Source: Phoebastria nigripes
Taxonomy: Eukaryota; Chordata; Aves; Procellariiformes; Diomedeidae
Assembly (NCBI GenBank): GCA_035582835.1
Contig: JAYKAV010002955.1
Location: 3,161,920-3,225,919 of the forward strand
Direction: 5' to 3'
DNA: 64,000 nt
Position numbers and translations under genes: made by a program. Positions 49,419 through 62,500 of this stretch are shown one piece after another. The notes below the pieces were generated by a model that saw only the letters and a list, made by a program, of their open reading frames with translations, ran no database searches and was not told the DNA's origin. The stretch's first letter is position 1. Each line of letters begins with the position of its first letter.

Positions 49419-52400
49419 GTAAGTAAAGCCACACATTTCTTTTTTAAATTTTCATCCTGCTTATCTTCTTTCCTCCTTTTATGGGCCAATGCTGTCTTCA
49501 GCATAGCTGGGTTTATTACTCTCTCTCCATGTTATATACTTGTTTACCTAAGAGGCTATTGCCTTCATGCTGAATTATCCAGTTGGACTTCTCAGGCGGC
49601 CAACTCTTACAGTGGTTAACTTTTGAAATGCACAACTCAGCAAGCAAAGGACAAAAACAGAAAGAAAGCCCTAAGTACTTGACTCCTTGCTATAATTGCA
49701 CATCTCAGGCTTTTATTTTAAATGCCCAGAGAAGTTATCTTTATTATAGTGTTTATCTTAAGTGTTGCTCCCAGATTAATATCTAATTTAAAAACAGCTA
49801 TCATTTTCCCCTTGTAGAAATTATTTTTCATAGTAACAGCCTTCAAAGTTGCTAAAAATATCCTTGCTATACAGAGCAATAAATGTTTGCAGATATGAAT
49901 CCCATTATAGTTTATGGTGATTAAAACATGAAATAGGACTTGGTATTTGGTCTTTGAGACTTTTGACGTAATTTGAAACAGACAGACCTGAGAGCAAATA
50001 ATGATATTTATATCCCCTTTACCTCAGAGCTTCAAAGTGTGATGGTGATAGCTAATATCTTTTTTTAAAAAGAGACTTAGAAGATATCAGATATTAGGTT
50101 TGCTGTTATCCTCCTCTTTACCTCTAGCGTGTGTTTCATTAACTATTCTGACCAACATACTACCAAAGAAGGGGTTAAGATAGTCAGTGGATGATGACAC
50201 GTTTTTAAGAGAAGAGAAAACATGGGGGCATCCGTCCTTCCCAGGTTATTTATATACTTATTTTTAGGTTATTTATATATATATTTTTTTCCCTGCAGCA
50301 ACATATATACAAAAACATTAAATGTGTAGGCTAAATGGGAAAGACTCCAGCATGCACCAGCCTCCTATAAATCACTTTTTTTTTTCTTCTGTTTTTGTTT
50401 GTTTTGTTGTTTTTTTTTTTAAAGGAGAAAAATTATATGCATACCTCAAAGAAGAATCCGAAGGATCTGTGTCAGGTTATCTTCTCAGGAGAGCCCTGAA
50501 GCATGCCCATCAATCTGTATCTATGCCAGGCAGTAATCAGCTATAAAATACACTACATAGGGAAGATTTTTCTCACACTAAGCCATTCTTAAACACTCAT
50601 GCAGAAACCGAACAAAAAGCTAACACAGCTTTCTTCAACAAACGTTCCGAGATAGAAAGTGATTTCATTATTCATCTATGCAGCTTTTACTTTGTACTGA
50701 GATGGACTAGAAAACCTTACACAGACAGACAATTAAAAGGTGATTATCCTAAAGTTCTGGCTTAATGCCTTTCAGATTTGTCGTTTGTCTGTGATTGTGG
50801 GAATTTGTTTATGTCTCGGTTAACAGGTCCAATTTGAACATATATTTGGTATTCAGAGAAACAAACCATAACTAATTTCAGGCATAAGGGTTCAGTTGTA
50901 TTGCTGGGTAGATGTACCTGAACATATCTGACTATTCCAGGCTTTTGTCTTTTCCATAGTGCTAGCGATAAGTGGATATGGGCTTTATGGGGAGGGGAAA
51001 AAAAAATACAAAAAGAAAACCTTTCATAGCTGCGTAGTCACCACAAGAAGCAGCTACTTGCGCTGTGGGCTACACGCCATGAATCAAATTCACTTGAAGT
51101 CGGTGGGAGTTTTTCAGCCACTGCCAGACACTGTTGGCATGGGCCCAAAAGCATACAGTTGTGGTATTTAATGAACAAGTAGAGTATTATGGCAAGAGCT
51201 TTTCTAGGCTCAGATCGACCAAGTCAAGCTGCAATAAGGGAGTCAGTTATTTCCCCCATCCAAATACACATTCTCAGGAAAAAGAGAGGGAGAGACACAC
51301 AACACAGAAATGGGAAAGTGGGAAAGCATTCGGGTCACTTTGTAGTGTCTCATGGAGAACTCCAATCAACAGTAACACTTACTTCTGACTCCCCCACCTA
51401 TTTTTATTGTTACATAAAAATGATAGCAACATTTTTATGTATGTTGAAATATAAGTAAATTAAGGAGTTATTGACCATTTAAATATAAAGGTTAAAACAA
51501 AGGGAACAACTTTAATTTTTTTTTTTCTATGAAACTAACAAGATTTTGAAATAATTTGCAATAATGTTGAATTTCTTTAAAAAGTATATTACCATAAAAT
51601 ATTTCAATGTCAATTAAATTGCTTTTTCCAAAAGACAGTTGTGCACCTAAAGGAAAGCAAACAAGAATTTACCATCTTAAAGATGGACATATCTTTGGGC
51701 AAGTAAGAGAATCTAGAGCATTACACTCCATTTCTTCTGAATACTGTGCTCTTGTATATTCATTAAGGTATTCCTCAACTTCATTTCTCTCACCCTACTC
51801 TTCTTCTGAAGGTTTTCTCAAAGGTTATAAAATCACATTGACAGTAATGTTTCATGTAACAGACACCCACACAGAACAAAAGTGGTCCAANTTTTCTGGG
51901 TGTGGCTTATGAGTACGTTCAAAATGACTGGAGGAAATGGACTTTATAAGCAAAAGGAAAAATTCTCGTTCATGTAAGTGTCTTTGCTCATCATGATAGC
52001 AAGAAAAATAGCTACAATATCAGTGTTGAAGACAAAGTCATTAGAAACAGGTGAAATAATAGATTTTGATGGATTGATTTATTTTAGGGTAACTACCCAA
52101 GGTTTCAAAATGTTACAAGATCAAGCTGATTTTTCACTTGCTAATTTTGGTTGCAGAACATAAGCATCTGGAAAGTTTTATGTGTTTTCTTGGTTTTTCT
52201 TTTTTTTTTTTCCTCAAGAGTAGCTATTGCAACTAAACTGAAATCTGGTTTGGGAGAAAATCTGAATTATTTTTAAAATATAAATAATTCATAGTAGTTG
52301 TCTTTGTTGGCTTTTTTTTTAATTTCTGAGAATTTTTTTATCTCTAAGCAATTGCAGCAGTGATCAATAGGCACAATGATTATTAGAACTGCAGTTGTTG

Positions 52401-55400
52401 CTATCAGATCATATCTTGCCCTATGCAAATAAACCATGATATTTCAGCATGGGAGTACGCCAGTTTTTTTAGTAGGGTAGATACACTCCATCCCCAGAGA
52501 AAATATTCAATTTTATTATAAAAGAATTAGTTCAAGTCTGAGATGCATTGAGTGATTATTTGATGCATCACTCTGTGGTTCTTTGTGCTACCAGATCCAT
52601 CATGAAGAAGGCTGTGTGTAGGCAGCTAATTCTAGGAGGAGGTAGCATTTTTGTTATATATCTCATAAGGACTAAAGCTTTTGAAAATGCCTGCCATTTA
52701 CCACTTTCGTTGACATGTTGAAGAGAATATCCAAAAAATATGAGCTTAACAATGTTTCAATATATGTTGCCAGCTCGTTCACACCCTGCCATGTTCAATA
52801 CAGTAGTTTTAGAAGTTCAGGACGCCAGAAGCAGGTAATCACACTCCATGTTGAACTTATGCACCCTTGTTTATTGGCTTACAAACAAAAGCTTATTATT
52901 AAATGCAAAGCTAGTGTCAGTGCCAAAAGTGAAAGTGAACAATCTGCAACTGAGGAGACAAAGAATTCCGAAAGTTAGAGTTTCTATGGTAACGCTGACT
53001 TGGACAACCTGCTACAAAAATGAATAACTTCTCTATTCCTTTATGGTGGGAGATACAGGTAGTGAGAACACTGGTGGAATAAACATGGACAAACACCCAC
53101 AGCCTATCTGATCAAGTCTGCTTTGATATCATACACAAGTCTGTCAAGCCTAGGGTTTTGAGCATGTTTAGAAAAGCAGCGAGTAAGAAGTACACAGTTA
53201 AGTACGTTACAGGTTCTGTGTGTTACCCTCTCACGGAGTATAAATCAGTTTATACACACAGATGCCATCCAGCATAGTACATTTCGTTACCATGCAGTCC
53301 CTACACTGTTTTTACTTGCAATTTTAAGGGATGCTCTTGCAGTCAGCTATAAAGTTTACTCTGTTCTTTTAACCTCAGTTTTTATTTCAGTCCTCAGGAG
53401 GATTGTTTCCTGGAAATCAGCACTGAGAAAGTATTTGAGAGGAGTTTACCTGTGTGTAATTAGTTACTTCCTGTATCTGAGGTATGTTGCAGTGTAAACC
53501 AAGAATAAAAAACTCATTACCAGGTACTTTAATCAAGACCTTGTATCATTGATTTATCTCCAGCAAGAAAACTGTCTCCACGGTCCCAAAGTTCAGCTAA
53601 TGTTCCCAGAAAGAATTCAGTATGCATAGTGTAAGACAGGCATGGAAATATTTATGAAGTGTGATGAAAAGCATCTGAATGCCAAAAAAGCTTACAGCTG
53701 TAATTTTGAGGCACACTATGTAAGTACTGTCCTCTGTACACCTCTGCTTAAATCTTCCCTCAGAAGTTTCTGTATGCATGTCATCAAGACAGCTCCAGAA
53801 TTATATTTGTAAAACATCTTCCATTCAAATTGTCTGGTCCTTCCCAAAGATCTCCCTTTTCTGTGGGATCTTAAAGCCTTTTCATTGGCCAGCATGTGTT
53901 GTATCCCAGGATACTCTAATTCAACACAAGTTTGGGAATACTTTGACCTTGAAACATATGAAGAAACATCACAGCACATATTAGAAGGTCTTGATATCAA
54001 GTCACAGATGTGATACCAATTCACACAAGCTTTGCCCATTTTAACTGACACATTGTCAGTGACAGCTCCTTATGATGTACATCCAAATCTTCATATTGTG
54101 ACATCCCTTCTCCCAAGGCACCTTTGTTCCCAGAACCAATGCATCTGCACTTAAACAGTTCAAACAGCAGGACCTTGTCTCCCAGTAGAATCTCAACTGT
54201 GCAGTATTTTATCGTAATTCTTTAATATGACACTACTGAGAAGTTGCATAATCCAACAGTAAGATGAGGACCTTCGGGTTGTGAAACATCATACCTGAGA
54301 CTGCTATACCTCCCACAGAAGATTGTTTCTGCAGGCTTAAACTAAGGCTACCATATTGAATCTTGAACTCTTTGTATCAGCCAAGGACCTGGCTCTTCTA
54401 TCTGAAGCTTTCCCTTGCCTTCCCAGAAGTGTCATCTGAAATCAGATGGTGATTCCAAGAGCACCATTGACTTGTCAGCAAATGAACAATAGCCCAGCAC
54501 TGTAACTCCTGCCAGTAACTGCAGAGAAGAGGAACTTTTTCCTGCAACTGGAGTAGGTTTTCTTGCATTTTAGTAAGTCCCAAGATCCATGGGCAGCTTA
54601 CCTTCAGCGTCGGTGAAAATTGTCCCTGTATGGATGGAAGAACTACATCTACCTTCATGGTGTTGTTGGGTGTGAGAGAGGCATGCCAGTTTAAGACCAA
54701 ATTAACGACCCATGCTTCACTGTTTGCCTGTAATGACCCTTGCAGCCTGTTCTAGAGAGACCTCATGACATTTTCCAATGGGGGAAAAAAAAATATAAAA
54801 AAATTTTACAAGTGGAATGTATTTGAGTGTATCCTCAGGACCACACGCATATTATCTCCACATAACCCATCTGTCACAGACAGGCAGATAAACAGTCCTT
54901 CCTCGAAAGGCCACAAAACATCCTGACACAAAAGCATATGGGATTTGTGGACAGCTTGAACTCAGGCAGTTTGAACTGTTACCTAGAGACAGCCTTGGGT
55001 GGACAGTGCTTTAAAATTGTTCTCAGAACTAGCCTACACCATAAGCACTGTGAATCCAGCCTGCTTCCAAAGCACCACTTCAGGCAAGAAAAATAAATTA
55101 TATACCTGTTTTTAAAAGTCTTTCTTGCATAGGAGATTCTATTCACCTTTCTCTAAAGGATTACAGACTGCAAGGCAAAGTTTACAAAGACAATCCTTAA
55201 AAACATGACATGGTTTATGGTTTAACTTGAGAGAATCGACACCCCAAATAAAAGGCAAGGAAGCAGAAAAGCATGTCATTCTCAATGTAGCAAGCTGTTT
55301 TATGAAATGCAAATAAACAGTTTCAAAGCATTGTGTTGTCTGAAATGTTTTTTTATTTATCAAATGGTAAACACTCCTACCACTCCTTGAAATGTTAGAG

Positions 55401-55796
55401 GTATTAAGCATTAGATATACAGATCAAATGGAAAGGTTGCCTTATTCTAACAGTGTCAGACATTGAAATAATTTTTGCCTTTATTATGTTAATATTCTTC
55501 AGCAATATGAGTATGGATATAATCCCACTTTCCTTTACAACCCTCCTCTCTTCCTGTGCTTGACTGGCTTCATGTATTTTGGGAGGAGAATGCAATACCA
55601 ATAATCACCTCAAAGAAAACCCGCTACGGTTGCTTCCAGCTGGTGGAGATGTGGTTTGAGGTATGATGTATAGTTTCAAAAGCAATGTTGTATTGTAAAA
55701 CAAGACCTTTCTGGGAGGCCTGTAGACTCACTTATGTTTGGAGTTGCCCTGCAATGTCATTTAGCTTCTCAGTACCTTTTCAAGTTCTTGTAGAAG
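49419..55796. other. Unique non-coding DNA
   Basis: About 6.4 kb. The minus-strand frames at 53716-54051 (111 codons) and 54398-54700 (100 codons) lie in a stretch of balanced composition (53700-54780) that might be a decayed retroelement or retrocopy, but I recognise no domain. A phrase near 51075-51130 (CACTTGAAGTCGGTGGGAG) recalls a repeat common in reptiles, but the match is too short to call. Confidence 0.45.
50375..50420. repeat. T-rich low-complexity tract
   Basis: T runs broken by CTTCTG and GTTTG units, ending in 12 T before AAAGGAG. Confidence 0.8.
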
Positions 55797-56328
55797 TACA
55801 AGGATGATCAAAGGTAAAGGACTGCATCAGCATGATGAGTGTAAAATAGACTAGCGCTTTTCATCCTGGAAAAAAGATGAATGAAGAGGTACATGATAGA
55901 TGTCATCAGTGGCACATAAAAGATAAAAAGATAACAAGTCATTCATTGTCGCTTTCAATAGAATGAAATATAAAGCAGGCAGATCCAAAATAAGCATGCA
56001 TTTTCAAAGTGTATAGTTAAAACAGTATTCCTTGCCACAGACAGTTGCGCATCAAACTTTTAGAAGTATTTAAAGGGCAATTGAAGAAGTTGAAGACATT
56101 TATAAAATAAATTCACCGTGGGCTATTAAGTAAAGGCACTTCTACTGGTTAGTGGGATTCTGAACAGAAATTTCCTCAAGCTGGGAGAAAACACTCCAGA
56201 AAAGAATCACAGTTTATTTCCCCTGCTCCTATACTTTTATCCACTTATCAAATACTGGTCATGGTGACTGACAGAATACAAGTCTAGATGCACACTTCAT
56301 CTGATGCCCTACAGCCATTCCTATAGTG
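55797..56328 (+). mobile_element. Ancient CR1/L3-type LINE, 3' end
   Basis: The plus strand follows, in order, the end of ORF2 and 3' UTR of the old CR1/L3 clade well known from turtles and crocodiles: GATGATCAAAGGTAAAGG, ACTAGCGCTTTTCATCCTGG, then the GAAGAGGTACATGATAGATG and AAAACAGTATTCCTTGCCAC stretches, CAAACTTTTAGAAGTATTTA, GGGCTATTAAG, AATCACAGTTTATTTCCCC, GGTCATGGTGACTGACAGAA and a terminal CAGCCATTCCTATAG. These correspond to the consensus '...gaactccttgccacaggat...atggctattag...ggccactgtc(g)gaagacaggatactgggctagatg...ggccattcttatg'. All coding capacity is lost. Presence in a bird marks a pre-avian insertion. Confidence 0.82.
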
Positions 56329-56430
56329 CAACTGTGTGGAAAAGTACCATATCCTGCCTGGAAAATATAAGGAAAAAATAACCATATTTTCATGTCAGGA
56401 ATACATTTTACTGAATACCTTGCAACCTGA

Positions 56431-56454
56431 CTTCAGTACGGAANAGTACTGAAG
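56431..56454. repeat. Perfect 9-bp inverted repeat with N in the loop
   Basis: CTTCAGTAC (56431-56439) and GTACTGAAG (56446-56454) are exact reverse complements around GGAANA. The undetermined base at 56444 sits in the loop. Confidence 0.7.
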
Positions 56455-59400
56455 CATATACATTGATAAACAAGAACAAGTTGATTTTCTTCTATCTGTC
56501 TTTATGCAGATTCTGTATGAAGAAATCTGACCAGACACTTTGCACAGTTAAAACAAGATTGCTTGGGACGTGGAAATACAGTCTCTTAATCCAGGGAAGA
56601 GAGGGTTTTCAAAATCTTGAAGATAGCCTTGTTGTAAAGTAGTTATCAGTCTCTAGCTAGAGTTTCTTTTCCATTGTAATGATATGCAACGCCTAAACCC
56701 AGGGGATGGTAGAACCAACACAAGCCTTCTGTTTTCTACCTTTAGAAATGGATGAGTGTTAGCACTGTATGCATTGGAGACCACCAACAAAGGGAGCCAT
56801 CAGATGTTACCATAGCATTCAACAGGTTTGTTGTCATATATTAGTTGAGGGCTGCTACCACTCAACAGCTAGAAGAGTAGATTGAGGGAATACTTTTGGT
56901 CCTGTCATCCATTCTTGCTTAAAAAAATTTGTAAGGGACCCCCGGAATAAGATTGAATAGGTAGTCTGGTTTATGATGAAAATTGAAAGTACAGAATGAA
57001 ACATCATCCCTAGTTACCCCAGTATGCCACTATTTTCAAAAGGGATAGAATACATTTAGAAATTCACTTAGAATTTGCTAACAATAAGCAAAGTTATAGT
57101 TAACTGAGATCAAGCAGATCTCATACATCATCGAAAAGAACCCAAAATCTTGTATTACTCCTTTATAGACCACTGAGGCAAAATTTCTCTCTAACCAAGA
57201 TAGGTCAGATCCACCTCAGGACTGGCAAAATTACATGAAGTAAGAAGTACACGGAAATCACATTACCTACTACTCCTTTCTGTCATTTTTGCTTGATCTT
57301 TTCCCCAGTTCTCTAAGTGGCTAAATCTAGAGTATGTTAATATTGAGTTAGATTACACACAATTTTTTTTTTTTTTTTATTACCACGTCAGTTCTTCATA
57401 GTTCCTGGTCCAGCAACTGTCTTTTGTTGCCTGCAAGGCAGGTGGAATTCGAATACTGGCTAAATTGGAGGCACAGTCACTGCATGGCAATACATTTCTT
57501 CCTATGAATGTAAGTTAAATAACTATCACCTGTAACCTGCATAACAGAAACTCTGCTGGAAGATCCATTGCTCAGTGTCAGAAATGGATGTCCTTCAAGT
57601 GGATAATCTTTAGCTAAAATAGGTTCTTCAGGATTCAAAACAGATAACTGGTAGAACTGTTCTCAACTTGCTGTAAAGAAAGTTGGGTCACAAGTCATAG
57701 TACCCCTTATGTCTTAAAAAATCTGCTATTTATAATATAACTGTACACAGACTAGATTTACCTGCTATAAGGAAGGNACCAGGACCCTGGAAAACCTGGC
57801 AATTTTGGCTGAAGTATTCTGTTATTACCCATGGAATTCAGCAGTGCTGATGCCATCCTTAACATGTCTTGTCATATGACAGTATCAGAGGAAAACTTCC
57901 TCAGCCCAGACAAAAAATAAATTTACATATCATCTCCATTGTTCTGTAGAGTACGTTGTTCAAGTAGGTATCCAGCTACAGAAAGTGATAACAAATTATG
58001 TAGTAAATTGCTGTAAATGTACGTCTGAGGTGTTCTCAATGTCACATATTCAGAATGTGCACCAGTAAGTGATAAAATTATTGGACCTAATAAAGAAGCA
58101 TTAGTTGAAGTTTCATGAGCCAAACTGTAGAGGAAGATAAATCACCATGAGCTACCCTTTGGCTCGAAGAACATCTTTGAATTTATGAACTGTCCAACTA
58201 TCAACTCAAAGCTAGCTCTTCAGGTTCACATAAATTGGAGATATTGNAAATGATAGACCTGCTCTTTAAAAATGACTGTTTGCATGTGTCTGACTTAAAG
58301 CATCTCAAAGAATTCTGATGAGAAGGAGGGAATTTATTCTTCTAAATACCCTGCATTGCAAAGAGAGAGCTTAGGCCCAAATGGCTGCCTACAACATTTT
58401 TCAGCATTACAGTAATGAAAGGAACTACCAGAAAATAACTCATCTGTGTTGCTACTGGGAAGGCCAAATACTTCAAAGGCCTTGGAATAATTGCTCATAT
58501 CTTTCCTCCCTCTTCTCTCTCCCTTTCCCTGCAATTTCTCCTCTTTCTCATTTAATGAATCTTTAATAGTTGTGGAGGGAGAAGAGCTCCATTCAAAGTT
58601 TAAGTTTCTGCATGAAAATACAGAAAAAAGTCATATGGCCAGCTGTGTGGTCCCTGACAGAAACCCAAAATACCAAACTTCAAACTAGTGTGTCCCTGGA
58701 TAAAAACTTGATCTTCTACATTCATACAACACGCAAGGATCAGCCTCATCTCACTTCTTAGTGGACAGATACTTGCATCAAAGCTGAAGTGACAAATAAC
58801 CCCCTTAGCATTCACAGCAGATGCTTATGGATTAAGGTGATCTATGCTGACAATATAATTCATGCTTATATAATGCCCTACCACATGGGATGTGTTTACA
58901 TTTATAACTATGTCAGGATCTAGAACATCAGTTAATGTGACTATTATGCACTTAGATTTGGTTAATGCAGTGTAAATACTCAATAGGTGGAGCGAAAAAG
59001 TGCATTTAGCTTTTTCAGTACNGTCTCTAAAGGTAGTTTAAAATTTTTAGTTAGTAACTACATTATTAATAATTTGATGTGCTTTTATTATAGAAATAGT
59101 TAGATGAAACACTTTGACACTTTGAATACAATGAAGAATTCCACCTGTGCTCCATTCTTTGCTTTTATTGCATAAGGCTGTGCTTTTATTGCAAAGCAAT
59201 TTATTACAAATAGCCTTGCTATAACTTCTTATATTAGTATCTTTGCTACATATAACCAAGGATGTTCATGTCATTACGCTCATCACCATCCTCTGACCCT
59301 GAAGGCTTTAATGTATTTCCAGGAGGAAAAGAAGCATTTGTCTGTATATGGACCTTATAAGTATAGTACTGCCTTGCAAGAAAGACAAAAAAAAAGTCTT

Positions 59401-59524
59401 GCTCTGGGTTGACTTGCCTCATCATAGCATCCTCAAGACATACTGGTTGAGTGGTGATAATATTTCTCTACTGATCTTAAAACATAACTGGTTATATGAG
59501 TTTATCTATAGGAGAGATTTTTGA

Positions 59525-59536
59525 GGGGGGGGGGGG
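59525..59536. repeat. G homopolymer, 12 bp
   Basis: An uninterrupted G run in AT-rich DNA. On the minus strand this is C12. Runs this long are prone to length error. Confidence 0.85.
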
Positions 59537-62500
59537 TGTTAAAGTGTTCTTCTGACTAATATTGTCAGCTGTAGAAGCACAAATGAATGAGCCAAAAATG
59601 GCATATTCCCAGGTTTGGTAGCTGCTAATGAAACCTGTGGGATGTCCATGATTCAGGTGAGTATCTGCACAGATAGCCATGATTTTGTTGTAGCTCCTGT
59701 TACTCATGAAAATCTGTGTGCAAATGAAACAGAATGTCAATGTCTAAAATAGTCCATAAGCAGAAGTTTAAGATGGAGACTGTAAGAATATTTCTGAAAG
59801 AAAAACAAACTACAGTAGAAGTGTCTATTGCAGGCTTAATAGTAAAGAAGAGTCTATTTGACATGAATGAAGCTGCAACATGAATGAAAATGTTTCTAGA
59901 AAAGACAACAACCAAGCAAGGAGTGTGCTGGCTAATGCACCAGAGGCAAATAGGAAGGGTCAGTGGAATTTTGTCAGCAATCTGTGCCAGTCTCAACCAT
60001 TATGTCAACTGGTCATTAGCAGCGTAAGATCTTTCTACTTTTAAGTCAGTCTTAGTTTTGCTTATGCTGAATAAGTTTTGTATCAATGCATCAGAATAAT
60101 TTCATATAGAAAACCTTGCTGTTTCACCATTATTCCCTCTGAATAACAAGTCCCTTTAGGGACCCTATGATAAACTACCACTGCTGACCACTAATTATTT
60201 TTCCCCCCCTTTTTTTTTTTCCTATTTACCTTCAAACAGGAGTAAAAGAGGGTTTGGGTTACTTAGGAAGAAAATAATGATTGNATAATCTCAGGGCTAA
60301 ATTGCTCAGCTGGAAGGGGAAGTCCTGGGAAACCAACCNTCTACCAGTGAGATTTACCTGATGATTAGTTCATGTAACATGGACTTTTTTACAAAAAGCC
60401 CTTATAACAAAGACTGAAAAAAAGTCTGAGCTAGTATCCTAACTGCTAAGTCATAGGAATTTGACTCCAAGGTATGCAAATGAAATTTTTTTCTGCAGTA
60501 TTTCTTTCAAAAACTCTGCAATTCCCTGTTTGCATGCACCCATACATGTGCATCGTCAAGATAAATGCAACATGAATATGTTTTATTAACTTTATATAAT
60601 CCCACAACTTTTACTTTCAGTTGATGGATGGCAAATCCCCATCTTTTTGTACTCATGCTAGTGCATAAATACACAAACATAAAACAAGTTCCTACATAGA
60701 ATTCTAATTCCTAGAGAATTAAAGAATTCCTTTCACAAAAAACCTCAATTCCAAGGCAGTTGAAATCAACCTAGGGTTATAAAACATGCATTATTTATTT
60801 TCCCTATGATTGCTAAACCTGATTTAATCTGTTTATAAAGGAGGAATTCAGTTTTATTTACCTTTTGTTAAAAAAGATCTGTTGTGCTGCAGAATGTTTT
60901 ACCTTGAAATTGTGACCCTTGCCTCTTAAATGGAATCCAGTGAGAGAGAAACCCTCCTCTGAGTTAACCACAGTCATATTTCATTTCCTGTTGGGCTTTA
61001 TAATCATATTTTCTACCCCTTATTAATTTGTAATTAAGAAGAAATGAGCAAAAATTATTGCAAGGTTTCATTTCTGCCCCAATTAACATTTTGGATTTTG
61101 CTTTGGGGTCTTCATTAGAAATAAGTTGTCAAACTAAATGATGTGGCAAGTTATCTATATTTAGCAACCTATAATTTTAGCTTGTGTTTTACTGGTTGAA
61201 AACATGAGCAACTGACATCACTGCAGACAGCAGGAAAGAAGAATGAACTAATATAAAAATCCCCAATAGCATGCATTAATCTTCTCTGACTAAAACCCTC
61301 TGCCTGGCCTTTCTTTGAAAAGTCAAAGATCTTCAAACTGATTAAACCTAAAGGCAAGACTTTTTTGCATATATTTTGAACAAAAACCAAAACTGCCTTA
61401 AACTTTAGTCTTAAATTTAGCTGTGATCAAATTCTTCTTAGATACAGTCATGTACCAGTATGGAATTCTTCCAATTTTATTCCATATTACTCAAAATCTG
61501 ACCATCTTGGAGTCCAGTTTTTATAAATCACAAAGTATGCTTGCATTTACTTGATTTCATCAGATGTTCTAAAATTGTTCCTGAAAACATGATTCTGGCT
61601 ATACTACTAAGTTTGGCAGAGTTTTGCTGTTAGAAATAAGGCACGGTACATATCTATTCTGAGTAGACAATGTACATATGTTAAATGGAGAGAGTTCCTA
61701 CAGCACATTGAAAAACTGTAATCAGCTTTTTCCTTTTTCTGATCACTGCAACTGTGTTCTTCTATATTTCTCACTTATTTCAATGGACTTCTAAAGTACA
61801 GGAGAGCTCACAAAGAATGACACAATGGATAAAGGTAAAGGAAATAAATCAGAACAAAGATGGTAGGTAAAATGTAGGCAGAAACATAAGCAAAGCAACC
61901 TTGATGCCCAAGAAGCTCAAAATCAGTGTAGAGGTTAAAAGCAACTATTAAGACCTAGAGGGAGAGGGTAAGAACTAGAGAAGTCAACACTAGTCTGATT
62001 CGTCTCAAGTCACTGCAAGCTCCACTCCTGCCTTGAATATCACATGTAGTGAATTAATAAAAGACTACGTCTGTACTCAACAGTTTTCCAAGCTGCTTAC
62101 AGGATTTTGATGGTCAATGCAATTCCCATCAGAAATTTGCCTTCAGAACTAACTAAATTTGGAAGTCAGTTTGAAAGTCTCATATCTAAGAACAGGGACC
62201 ATAGTTTAGACTGAGTGTTATACTATAGTTATTCCAAACAGAAAGAAATCGTTCCATTTAAGACACTAATAAAAGTCAGAAATCTTCATTGGCTCAATAG
62301 CAGGACATAACCCAGTCTGTGGCTTACTGAACACAAAAGTCTTACTATGAAGTGACTGATTAGCATAACAATGAATTAAAATTAGTGCTGGTTGGGATAT
62401 TTTTGAGGTGGAATCTGACTTTTCTGTCCCTCTGTCCAGCTGGAGACAGATGATATCCACTCTTGATATCAAAGAATACTACAAAAAAGGCTGTTAAACA

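Noticed and set aside
62100..62145. L1-like phrase (GGTCAATGCAATTCCCATCAG)
   Set aside because: Nothing on either side continues an L1 reverse-transcriptase frame; treated as coincidence.
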